Positions 1 through 6,662 of a stretch of 39,028 nucleotides of DNA are shown here, one piece after another. The notes under the pieces were generated by a model, which worked only from the letters and a program-made list of their open reading frames with translations, ran no database searches and had not been told where the DNA came from. Origin of the DNA: an uncultured Eubacteriales bacterium (GTDB lineage Bacteria; Bacillota; Clostridia; Lachnospirales; Lachnospiraceae); assembly GCA_900316115.1 (NCBI GenBank), contig ONBN01000017.1, forward strand, positions 1 through 39,028, written 5' to 3'. A program made the translations under genes and the position numbers. How positions within the stretch are numbered: the stretch's first letter is position 1; every line of letters starts with the position of its first letter.

Positions 1-89
1 GGCCGACTGTAGTGAAACGGAGGTCGGGCTTCCTTTTTAGAGAAGCAGGGGCGAAAAAGGATAGCGTAACGTGCAATCATAGAATATAT

Positions 90-134
90 AAAAGTCCTGA
101 AATCCGCCACCAGAGCGGGCTACAGGACTTTTTT
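90..134 (+). terminator. Intrinsic terminator just upstream of the DUF262 gene
   Basis: A 10-bp perfect stem (AAAAGTCCTG at 90-99 with CAGGACTTTT at 123-132) encloses a smaller CCGC/GCGG hairpin and runs into a T tract. It would end transcription entering from the left, so whatever lies before the window is separated from the DUF262 gene. Positions 1-89 hold nothing I recognise. Confidence 0.75.
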
Positions 135-178
135 CTTTAAAATGCTGTCAAAGACGGGATATTAAAGACGGAAAGTAT

Positions 179-1804
179 GTGATGCCCGCTTTCCAGCGCC
201 AGTTCGTTTGGAGCATGGAGCAGATTGAAAAGCTCTGGGACTCCATCCTTCTGGATTACCCGATTGCAACGTTCCTGTTCTGGCACGTCGATGATAATAA
301 CGTCACTTGGGATACCTATTTCTGCAACTTCCTCACTACGGTCACGTTCGATAACCGGAAACAGGCGGATAGCGTCAATTATGAACTGACCGACATCAAT
401 GTGGCTGTCACGGACACAGCGATATTGGATGGACAGCAGCGCCTGACGTCCCTTTACCTCTCCCTGCTTGGGGATTCCTTTATCCGCCAGAAATACGCAC
501 GGAGAGGCAATGTCGGTGGCACCGTCACAAAGCTGCTTATTGAGCTGAACAAAAACAAGCTGGATGTTGATGAGGAAGAATACAACAGCAAGAAATTCGA
601 CATCAAGTTCAGCGAGAAAGTTGGGCGACTTAGCCCGACCCAGTTTGAACTGCGGACTATCCTGCAGGACAAGTTCCGGGATGACTCCACAAGGGATAAG
701 GCAATCGAGGACGCCATAGCCAACGTCCCCGCGGACAGCAAAGAGTACGCGAGGAAAACACTGCACAAACTGTATCAGAAAATATTCGTGGAGAAGCTGA
801 TCCGGTATACCGAGATTCACGATATGAACCAGGATGACGCTCTTGAAATGTTCGTCCGTTTCAACAGCGGCGGCAAAGCCCTCAAAAAATCCGAGATCAC
901 CATGTCCATCCTTGAGGCGTACTGGCCGAGCGCCAAGACGGAATTCGGCAAAATACTGGTCGACTCCTATGTCGGGTTCGGTTCAGACTTTATCATCCGC
1001 TCTGCCCTTATGCTCTACGGCGATGTTGTAAAGTCCACCATCAGCCGGAAGATCGCGGAGGAACTGAAGAACAACTGGACGGCGTTCAAAAAGGCGCTCA
1101 AAAACCTGGAATCCGTGCTAAAGGGAATGAAAATCGAGGTCAGCCGGTTTTCGAGCAGCTGGAACGTCCTGCTCCCGGTTTTGTACTACATCTATTACAA
1201 TCCGGAGAGTTACGCGGATAATACGGAAGCCATCAGAGCCTACCTGATGAGGGCGATCCTCTTCACATACTTCCAGTCGGGCACGACCGGCAAGCTGCAG
1301 CAGATGAAGAGCAACATCAACAGCTACGACTATGAAATCACGGTGGAAATGCTCGACCAGATCACAGACCTCCGCGTGACCGACGGTAAAATCGAGGATA
1401 TCCTGAATGCCGAAAAGGGCAGCCGCGTGGCCGGGGACGCTCTGTACTATCTTTGCCTGGACTGGACGAATAAGAACTTCAAGTATGAGCAGGATCATCT
1501 CCATCCATATGAAAGGTTCGACGGCAATAAGCCTGTTTCCGTTTCTATGGAGGATTGGCGGAGATGGCGCGGCAACCGCAACAGGCTCCCGAACCTCCAG
1601 CTCCTGGAAGGCCGGAGCAACGGCAGTAAAAGTGCCATGCCGCTGATTGATTACTACAATGACATGAACGCCGAGCAACAAGAGGAATTCCGCAGGCAAG
1701 CGATGATTCCGGAAGGAGTGCCGCTTGGTATCGAGCATTTTGAGGAGTTCTATAGTAAGCGGAAAGATATCCTGGCAAAGAGAATAAAGGTTTTGCTGGG
1801 ATAA
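179..1804 (+). CDS. DUF262/DUF1524 (GmrSD-like) protein, 5'-truncated
   Basis: The 541-residue reading frame has the two hallmarks of the GmrSD/COG1479 group. The N-terminal DUF262 part has FQRQFVW near residue 5 and the ParB-like DGQQRLT motif at residues 84-90. The C-terminal DUF1524 HNH-like part has DHLHP at 439-443 and an N..LPNLQLLE...N..K block near 466-483. In characterised members this pairing restricts modified phage DNA using a nucleotide-dependent N-domain and a nuclease C-domain. The first usable codons are GTG 179 or ATG 182, but the family signature GKYVMPAFQR already begins upstream in the same open frame (about 158-181), which has no ATG, GTG or TTG. The true N-terminus has therefore probably been lost, with a terminator hairpin now sitting where it should be. 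Function in this strain is doubtful. Confidence 0.85.
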   Translation: MMPAFQRQFVWSMEQIEKLWDSILLDYPIATFLFWHVDDNNVTWDTYFCNFLTTVTFDNRKQADSVNYELTDINVAVTDTAILDGQQRLTSLYLSLLGDSFIRQKYARRGNVGGTVTKLLIELNKNKLDVDEEEYNSKKFDIKFSEKVGRLSPTQFELRTILQDKFRDDSTRDKAIEDAIANVPADSKEYARKTLHKLYQKIFVEKLIRYTEIHDMNQDDALEMFVRFNSGGKALKKSEITMSILEAYWPSAKTEFGKILVDSYVGFGSDFIIRSALMLYGDVVKSTISRKIAEELKNNWTAFKKALKNLESVLKGMKIEVSRFSSSWNVLLPVLYYIYYNPESYADNTEAIRAYLMRAILFTYFQSGTTGKLQQMKSNINSYDYEITVEMLDQITDLRVTDGKIEDILNAEKGSRVAGDALYYLCLDWTNKNFKYEQDHLHPYERFDGNKPVSVSMEDWRRWRGNRNRLPNLQLLEGRSNGSKSAMPLIDYYNDMNAEQQEEFRRQAMIPEGVPLGIEHFEEFYSKRKDILAKRIKVLLG

Positions 1805-1818
1805 AGGCAACTTGAAAA

Positions 1819-1884
1819 ATGGACAGTATTTCTGTAGAGATAATCGGTATGAAACAAAGCTTGTCGATGATAGAGGGCATCTGA
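1819..1884 (+). CDS. Possible 21-residue micro-ORF between the DUF262 and ART-like genes
   Basis: ATG at 1819 opens a 21-codon frame ending in TGA one base before the ATG of the next gene, a spacing compatible with translational coupling. No clear ribosome binding site precedes it and the product matches nothing I know. It could equally be a leader or chance. Confidence 0.2.
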   Translation: MDSISVEIIGMKQSLSMIEGI

Positions 1885-1885
1885 T

Positions 1886-2395
1886 ATGAGTTTAAATAAT
1901 AGAGTTTGGCTTGATCAATTAGACGATTACCCAGAAGTCGCTGAATGTATAAGGCAGTCCGGCAACCCACATGATGCGTTACCATCATACGAGTACTTGT
2001 ATAAATTCAAAGGGAAGATTCCAAAAGAGTTATATGCTTATTATTTGAGGAGACTTCTCCAATTCAATACTGCAAATGTATCTGTAGAAATGCGCTTAAA
2101 GATGCTTGAGGATGTGGATCGTAATGATATCATGTTTCAGGAAGAACTTGAAGCGATTCAAGGCTTCGGAGAAAGTATTACTGTTTTTCGTGGGACGTCG
2201 AAAGATGAAGAATTGCCGGGCCTTTCCTGGTCGTTAAAACGGCATATCGCTGAAAGTAGCGACTTTTACCGGGGTCGATTATTTAAGGCAACAATACCCA
2301 CCTCGAAGATTCTGCTCTATCTGTCACAAGAGGAAGATGAAGAAGAAATTATCGCACATATCACATCAAACTATGAAATAGAAGATGATTTATAA
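1886..2395 (+). CDS. Small protein with ADP-ribosyltransferase-like R-S-E pattern
   Basis: This is a 169-residue protein with ATG at 1886 and an AGAGGG Shine-Dalgarno about 8 nt upstream. The N-terminal half is helical and unfamiliar. The C-terminal half shows the ordered pattern of R-S-E-class ADP-ribosyltransferases: VFRG (Arg102), GLSWSL (Ser114) and an acidic E-x-E followed by hydrophobics (Glu152/Glu154-II), with a strand-like segment between them. Other ART-fold toxins and effectors carry the same order and similar spacing. Nothing here proves catalysis. It lies 81 nt downstream of the DUF262 gene on the same strand, so the two may be one defence or toxin module. Codon use is more AT-rich than in the DUF262 gene, suggesting different origins. 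I regard the ART assignment as an inference and do not recognise a named family. Confidence 0.55.
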   Translation: MSLNNRVWLDQLDDYPEVAECIRQSGNPHDALPSYEYLYKFKGKIPKELYAYYLRRLLQFNTANVSVEMRLKMLEDVDRNDIMFQEELEAIQGFGESITVFRGTSKDEELPGLSWSLKRHIAESSDFYRGRLFKATIPTSKILLYLSQEEDEEEIIAHITSNYEIEDDL

Positions 2396-2419
2396 TTTGA
2401 AAATGAACTGAAAAGATAT

Positions 2420-2445
2420 GAGCGCCTCCAGCATTGGGGGCGCTC
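2420..2445 (+). terminator. Stem-loop after the ART-like gene
   Basis: A 10-bp stem (GAGCGCCTCC with GGGGGCGCTC, one G-U on the RNA) has a 6-nt loop. It lies 25 nt after the stop of the ART-like gene. There is no T run, so termination efficiency is uncertain. Confidence 0.45.
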
Positions 2446-2824
2446 ACGCTACTCTATCAAGGATTAGGGGGTTCAAGGGGTATTCAAAAGGGGGTTCATT
2501 TCCAAAGCTATCGTGTGATTGTATCCATACCGCCGATAAGATTTCGATCTGGCCTGCCATGCAGTCATCGATTAGCCGATTATACTCTTCTTTCTTTTTG
2601 GTGTTGGTGCCGGAAATACCATCGTCGGCGTAGATGCCCGCAAACTCCCAAGTAGGATTCTTCTTAATGTACTCTGTGTAATGCTCAATCTGAGCCTCGT
2701 AGCTGGTAGCCTGCTCGTCGGTTTCAGTGGAAACCCGGCAGTAAGCCGCCACTCTAAGTTTTGAGTCTCTTGGAATCACACAGGCGGACTGTAAAACCTG
2801 GCGCATCGGAAGTGAAAAAGTCAT
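2444..2824 (-). pseudogene. Truncated large serine recombinase (N-terminal resolvase fragment)
   Basis: Residues about 20-95 of this 126-codon frame are the N-terminal catalytic domain of a large serine recombinase: [15 protein letters not shown] (catalytic Ser in YCRVS), the [12 protein letters not shown] helix and the [21 protein letters not shown] segment. Full-length family members run to roughly 500 residues. Here homology stops after CMAGQIE, before the SISRFAR arginines, and is replaced by unrelated sequence, so it cannot be active. Such recombinases move ICEs and mobilisable elements in gut Firmicutes. This fragment marks a decayed element and overlaps the start of the neighbouring sigma-like gene on the other strand. 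Confidence 0.8.
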
Positions 2825-2831
2825 TGTTCAT

Positions 2832-3290
2832 TTGACCCCTGCTCCGAAGCATATCTACGATTTGATGCTGAAGGACCTTCGAGCGAAACACCGTGATGAG
2901 TACCGCAGCCGCCGCTGCCAGGTTCCGGGAAAGCGTAAAGGCACACTTATCATGTGTCCAGAATGCAACCGGTGCCGTGAATGCCCGTTCCCGGAGTATC
3001 GCGACAAGCATAAAGCCAGAGTCATGTCCCGTGATGAGATGGTCGAATCCGGGTATGAAGGTGAAGCTGACACTCGTATGATCGAGCAGCTTGACGCGAA
3101 ACTTCAGTATGAGGAGATCCGGGAGATGCTGAATAAGGAGAATCCACTCATCACTCAGGTCTTTGAAATGAAGGAACGTGATGGACTTTCAAACGAAGAG
3201 ATTGCAGCAGAGCTTGGAATCACTAAGCGGCAAACGTACTACCTCTATTCCAAGGCCCTTGCCATCGGCAAGAAGTACAACCGTAGTTAA
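2832..3290 (+). CDS. Element-type sigma-70 region-4-like HTH protein, 5' end damaged
   Basis: The frame has 152 codons from a TTG. The C-terminal region has a sigma region-4-type helix-turn-helix (LSNEEIAAELGITKRQTYYL, about residues 118-137). The centre has a Cys-rich patch (CPECNRCRECPFPEY, about 42-56). This layout is typical of small sigma-like regulators I remember from ICEs of Clostridia. Those relatives begin about eight residues earlier with a KKVIVxLTPAPK-like stretch. Here that stretch is in frame ([12 protein letters not shown]) but without a start, while a GTG at 2812 is one base out of frame across a 5-A run. A 1-nt deletion is the simplest reading. It probably no longer makes the normal protein. 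Confidence 0.6.
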   Translation: MTPAPKHIYDLMLKDLRAKHRDEYRSRRCQVPGKRKGTLIMCPECNRCRECPFPEYRDKHKARVMSRDEMVESGYEGEADTRMIEQLDAKLQYEEIREMLNKENPLITQVFEMKERDGLSNEEIAAELGITKRQTYYLYSKALAIGKKYNRS

Positions 3291-3298
3291 CTGAAAAT

Positions 3299-3331
3299 GG
3301 CGGCACCAGGACTCTACATCCTGATGCCGCC
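3299..3331 (+). terminator. Stem-loop after the sigma-like gene
   Basis: GGCGGCACCAGGA pairs with TCCTGATGCCGCC (12 of 13 positions) around a 7-nt loop, 8 nt after the stop codon. There is no strong T run. A plausible terminator. Confidence 0.5.
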
Positions 3332-3345
3332 CTTCATTCTTCCAG

Positions 3346-3447
3346 GAAAAGTAAAATCATGTCCTCGACCTGCCAAAAAGCAAAATCGTGTCCACAACCT
3401 GCCGAAAAGCAAAAGTGGTACCACAACCCTCTGAAAAATAAAGCCTC
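3346..3447. repeat. 29-nt imperfect tandem repeat, three and a half copies
   Basis: Copies at 3346-3374, 3375-3403 and 3404-3432 keep an exact 29-nt period, with a partial fourth at 3433-3447. The shared pattern is GAAAAGCAAAATCGTGTCC, then about ACAACCTGCC. Regular direct repeats next to a long hairpin and a ParA remnant resemble plasmid or ICE origin iterons, but no initiator gene is present here. Replication or transfer function is an inference. Confidence 0.7.
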
Positions 3448-3468
3448 GATAAGTTCCCGCGAACAGAA

Positions 3469-3523
3469 AAAGGGATCTCTGCAACCCCGGATCGTGATGA
3501 CCCCGAATCGCAGAAATCCCTTT
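3469..3523. other. Long imperfect inverted repeat next to the 29-nt repeats
   Basis: AAAGGGAT (3469-3476) plus CTGC (3479-3482) pair with GCAG (3510-3513) plus ATCCCTTT (3516-3523), giving 12 bp with a small internal loop. It could be an oriT-type hairpin or a terminator of the old element. The rest of 3291-3806 contains only this, the repeat array and one gene scrap. Confidence 0.45.
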
Positions 3524-3600
3524 AAATAAGGCTTTTTCAGCCTCCCATTATGTATTTCTTGTCAGCAAAACTACGGTCTCGACGTGGCACGAGAAAACAA

Positions 3601-3711
3601 TTATACTAACTCATGTCCTCCGTCAGTAATCGGAAACATATCGATAGGCTCTCGGAATCTTGAGCCTGCCAACAAAGATTCGTCGGTTGGATGAACCTTG
3701 AAAAGTAAATA
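3601..3711 (-). pseudogene. C-terminal scrap of an unidentified gene
   Basis: A 36-codon stretch open on the minus strand ends in TAA and reads like real protein (for example VHPTDESLLAGSRFREPIDM). It has no usable start and is cut off upstream by a stop, so it looks like the 3' end of a deleted gene. It sits downstream of the truncated parA on the same strand. I cannot name the family. Confidence 0.3.
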
Positions 3712-3806
3712 TTATCCAGAACAGTACAGAAGTGTAATAAGATTTGAAAAAATGGCGCACTTTAATAGACCAAACGTCAGGAATGGATTATACTGGTATT
3801 GCTTAT

Positions 3807-4061
3807 TCAGTTAAGCCCTCTGTAACAACCTTGCGACAAATTGTCGCAAAGTTGAATTTCGGACTTCAATACCTCAGCGATCGTATATTCCATCTCATCC
3901 GGATTCCGATAACCGAGACTCTGAGTCAGATTTCCTTGCGGATCCAGGTCGATCAAGCACACTTTTTTGCCTGATAATGCCAGTGCAGCGCCAAGATTCA
4001 CACAAGTAGTTGTTTTTCCCACGCCGCCTTTCTGATTTCCTACGCAGATTACCTTTCCCAT
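3807..4061 (-). pseudogene. Truncated ParA/Soj partition ATPase
   Basis: The 84 codons begin [22 protein letters not shown], the deviant Walker A motif (KGGVGKTT) of ParA/MinD ATPases. [16 protein letters not shown] (Walker A' region, about residues 35-50) and the TIAEVL segment follow. Family members are about 250-270 residues. This one breaks off near residue 70 into unrelated sequence, losing Walker B and the dimer interface. A strong GGAGCAGGAAA-type ribosome site precedes the ATG. It is the remains of the partition or stabilisation module of a plasmid or ICE, next to the repeats at 3346-3447. No ParB follows. Confidence 0.85.
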
Positions 4062-4080
4062 TTTCCTGCTCCTTTTCCAA

Positions 4081-4260
4081 AATATGTACTTTATGTACGA
4101 GTTTCTTCAGACAATAACAAGACAATAAAAAAGAGAGATATTTTCCGTGTTTTTTGGAAAATATCTCTCTGCAGATTGTGTTCTTCCTACAATCTTTATC
4201 TTGATTTCCGTCCGTATTGGTACATATTCGGGCATTAATTTTATGTACTAAATATGTACT
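4081..4260. repeat. Dispersed AATATGTACT/TTATGTAC boxes upstream of parA
   Basis: AATATGTACT occurs at 4081-4090 and 4251-4260, TTATGTAC at 4091-4098 and 4241-4248, and the inverse GTACATATT at 4220-4228. They cluster in the 240 nt between truncated parA and lysS. They could be operator or partition sites of the former element, or traces of its junction. Confidence 0.45.
4132..4170 (-). terminator. Strong intrinsic terminator, minus strand
   Basis: A perfect 15-bp stem (4132-4146 with 4156-4170, core AGAGAGATATTTTCC) has a 9-nt loop and is followed on the minus strand by a T6 run. It is the best terminator downstream of lysS, or shields parA from lysS transcription. Confidence 0.8.
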
Positions 4261-4279
4261 AAGGGAGACTGTTTTTGCC

Positions 4280-4303
4280 AAAACCACATCATATAGTGGT
4301 TTT
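4280..4303. terminator. Short stem-loop beyond lysS
   Basis: AAAACCAC pairs with GTGGTTTT around an 8-nt loop, 30 nt beyond the lysS stop. T or A tracts on both sides make it potentially bidirectional, facing lysS and the mobile-element remnant. Confidence 0.55.
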
Positions 4304-4332
4304 TTATCTCTTTACGGCACAATATCTTGTGG

Positions 4333-5820
4333 TCATTCCTTGATGGACTTCATTGTAGGGAACAGCAGCACATCACGGATAGCTGCGGAATCTGTAAGAA
4401 GCATGCACATACGGTCGATACCGAAGCCGATACCACCTGTAGGCGGCATACCGATCTCCAGTGCGTTCAGGAAGTCTTCATCTGTGTGGTTTGCTTCCTC
4501 ATCACCCTGGGCAAACAGCTCTTCCTGAGCAGCAAAACGTGCTCTCTGGTCAATTGGGTCATTTAACTCGGAGTAAGCATTTGCCATCTCCCAGCCGTTC
4601 ATGAAGAACTCGAAACGCTCTACATAATCCGGATTCTCCGGTTTTTTCTTTGTAAGAGGAGAAATCTCAATCGGGTGATCCATAACAAATGTAGGCTGGA
4701 TCAGATGCTCCTCAACGTACTCCTCAAAGAACAGGTTCAGGATATCGCCTTTCTTATGGCGCTCCTCAAACTCTACATGATGCTCTCTTGCAGCTTCTCT
4801 TGCCTCTTCCAGTGTATGGATCTCATTAAAGTCAACACCGGAATATTTCTTAACTGCATCTACCATGGTGATTCTCTCAAACGGCTTGCCCAGATCCATC
4901 TCAACACCGTTGTAAACGATGGTGGTAGTACCCAGAACTTCCTGTGCCACATAACGGTACAGGTTCTCGGTAAGATCCATCATGCCGTGATAATCTGTAT
5001 ATGCCTGATAAAGCTCCATCAGTGTGAACTCCGGATTGTGACGGGTGTCAAGGCCCTCATTACGGAATACACGGCCGATCTCATAAACTCTTTCCAGACC
5101 GCCTACGATCAGTCTCTTCAGATAAAGCTCCAGGGAAATACGAAGCTTGAAGTCCTCATCCAGTGCATTGAAATGAGTCTCAAAAGGTCTTGCGGCAGCA
5201 CCGCCGGCATTGGATACCAGCATAGGTGTCTCTACTTCCATAAAGCCCTGTCCGTCAAGATAACGGCGAACTGCGCTTAAGATCCTTGAACGCTTGATAA
5301 ATGTATCCTTTACCTCTGCATTCATGATCAGGTCTACATATCTCTGACGATAACGTGTATCTGTATTGGTCAGTCCGTGGAATTTCTCAGGAAGAACCTG
5401 AAGGCTCTTGGAAAGCAGTGTCACCTCGGAAGCATGAATAGAGATCTCTCCGGTCTTTGTACGGAAAACCTGTCCTTTAATACCAATGATATCGCCTACG
5501 TCCAGCTTTTTGAATTCTTTGTATGATTCTTCTCCGATACTGTCTCTTGCCACATATGACTGGATCATGCCCTTCAGGTCCTGTACATGACAGAAAGATG
5601 CCTTACCCATTACACGCTTGGACATCATACGTCCGGCGATAGTTACATCTTTTCCTTCCAGTTCTTCAAACTGATCCTTAACATCCTGGCTGTGATGTGT
5701 TACATCATATTTAACGATTTTAAAAGGATCTTTTCCCTCTGCCTGCAGTTCGGCAAGCTTCTCCCTGCGGACTTTCAGCAGCTGGTTTAAATCCTGTTCC
5801 TGCTTCTTCTGCTCTGCCAC
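4333..5820 (-). CDS. lysS: Lysyl-tRNA synthetase, class II
   Basis: This protein charges tRNA-Lys with lysine using ATP. It has 495 residues, normal full length. The N-terminal OB-fold anticodon-binding domain is at about 57-145 ([20 protein letters not shown]). Motif 1 is near 190-205 ([10 protein letters not shown]), motif 2 is [21 protein letters not shown] near 250-270, and motif 3 is [13 protein letters not shown] near 460 with its ATP-binding Arg. The start is GTG at 5820, preceded at 7 nt by GGGAGG. It lies 72 nt downstream of greA with no terminator seen between them, so the two are probably cotranscribed from the greA promoter. Termination is likely at 4280-4303 or 4132-4170. It borders the mobile-element remnant. 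Confidence 0.97.
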   Translation of the reverse strand: MAEQKKQEQDLNQLLKVRREKLAELQAEGKDPFKIVKYDVTHHSQDVKDQFEELEGKDVTIAGRMMSKRVMGKASFCHVQDLKGMIQSYVARDSIGEESYKEFKKLDVGDIIGIKGQVFRTKTGEISIHASEVTLLSKSLQVLPEKFHGLTNTDTRYRQRYVDLIMNAEVKDTFIKRSRILSAVRRYLDGQGFMEVETPMLVSNAGGAAARPFETHFNALDEDFKLRISLELYLKRLIVGGLERVYEIGRVFRNEGLDTRHNPEFTLMELYQAYTDYHGMMDLTENLYRYVAQEVLGTTTIVYNGVEMDLGKPFERITMVDAVKKYSGVDFNEIHTLEEAREAAREHHVEFEERHKKGDILNLFFEEYVEEHLIQPTFVMDHPIEISPLTKKKPENPDYVERFEFFMNGWEMANAYSELNDPIDQRARFAAQEELFAQGDEEANHTDEDFLNALEIGMPPTGGIGFGIDRMCMLLTDSAAIRDVLLFPTMKSIKE

Positions 5821-5892
5821 TTTCGTGCCTCCCTATCTTCTTAAAAATTTCTGCCGCCCATGGCCTTGCGCCTCTGAACGGCAGATAAAGTC

Positions 5893-6375
5893 TTATACGT
5901 TTCTCTGAATCTCAAGAACTTTGTATTTCATGATACCGGATGGCATCTCTACCTCAACCACATCTCCTGTATGTGCGCCGATCAGTGCCTTACCTACCGG
6001 AGACTCATTGGAAATCTTGCCCTGAAGGCTGTTAGCCTCTGTAGAACCAACGATCTTCAGCTCAATATCCTCTTCAAACTCATAATCATGAACCTTAACC
6101 TTGCAGCCTACATTGATCTTGTCAAGGTCTACTTCATCCTCAACAACAACCTCTGCATTCTTCAGGATCTTCTCGATCTCTTCGATACGTGCTTCAATAT
6201 CTCTCTGCTCATCCTTTGCAGCATCGTACTCTGCGTTCTCTGACAGGTCTCCCTGCTCTCTGGCTTCTTTGATCTTGCCCGCAACTTCTTTTCTTTTTAC
6301 TACCTTTAAATCATGCAGCTCTTCTTCCAGCTTTTTAAGTCCCGCATAGGTTAGTAAGTTCTTCTTTTCTTCCAT
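5893..6375 (-). CDS. greA: Transcription elongation factor GreA
   Basis: GreA rescues backtracked RNA polymerase by stimulating cleavage of the nascent RNA. At 160 residues it is the standard length. The N-terminal coiled coil (about 1-75) carries the acidic tip GDLSENAEYDAA near residue 42, whose Asp and Glu position the catalytic Mg. The C-terminal FKBP-like domain ends GIMKYKVLEIQ. The ATG at 6375 follows a GGAAG site. A consensus promoter lies about 150 nt upstream. It forms the conserved greA-lysS pair. Confidence 0.97.
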   Translation of the reverse strand: MEEKKNLLTYAGLKKLEEELHDLKVVKRKEVAGKIKEAREQGDLSENAEYDAAKDEQRDIEARIEEIEKILKNAEVVVEDEVDLDKINVGCKVKVHDYEFEEDIELKIVGSTEANSLQGKISNESPVGKALIGAHTGDVVEVEMPSGIMKYKVLEIQRNV

Positions 6376-6527
6376 CTGCCTTACTTCCTTTCAATCCGGA
6401 TAATACGTTGTTATTCCTATAATTTATGCCGCTCCGGTTATTACATTCATTGTCTGTTCACTGTTTTTCTGTGCTTTTTTACAAGTAAAAAAGGGTACAA
6501 AAATCCCAGTGTATTCACAATTTCTGT

Positions 6528-6556
6528 ATTATAACGAAAACCCCACTTCTTGTCAA
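6528..6556 (-). promoter_or_regulatory. Consensus sigma-A promoter for greA-lysS
   Basis: On the minus strand TTGACA (6551-6556) and TATAAT (6528-6533) are separated by exactly 17 bp. Both hexamers are perfect. The transcript would have a leader of about 150 nt before greA. Confidence 0.85.
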
Positions 6557-6566
6557 GTGAGGTTTT
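6537..6566 (-). terminator. Hairpin overlapping the greA promoter; end of the GT2 transcript
   Basis: AAAACC-CACTT pairs with AAGTG-GGTTTT around CTTGTC. On the minus strand it lies about 100 nt past the glycosyltransferase stop and ends in a short T run, so it fits a terminator. Its bases include the -35 box and most of the spacer of the greA promoter. Confidence 0.55.
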
Positions 6567-6662
6567 CCCATTTTCTTTTTTATTCTTGTGAAATTTATCT
6601 GTTTCTGCTCTTTAGAATTTGCCAGTTTCACTTCCTGTAAATTATCTGTTTTTTATCTGCTT

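Noticed and set aside
3895-4287. 130-codon minus-strand frame overlapping parA
   Set aside because: It overlaps the ParA frame, which has clear motifs, and its composition (basic, no motif) looks like an out-of-frame shadow.
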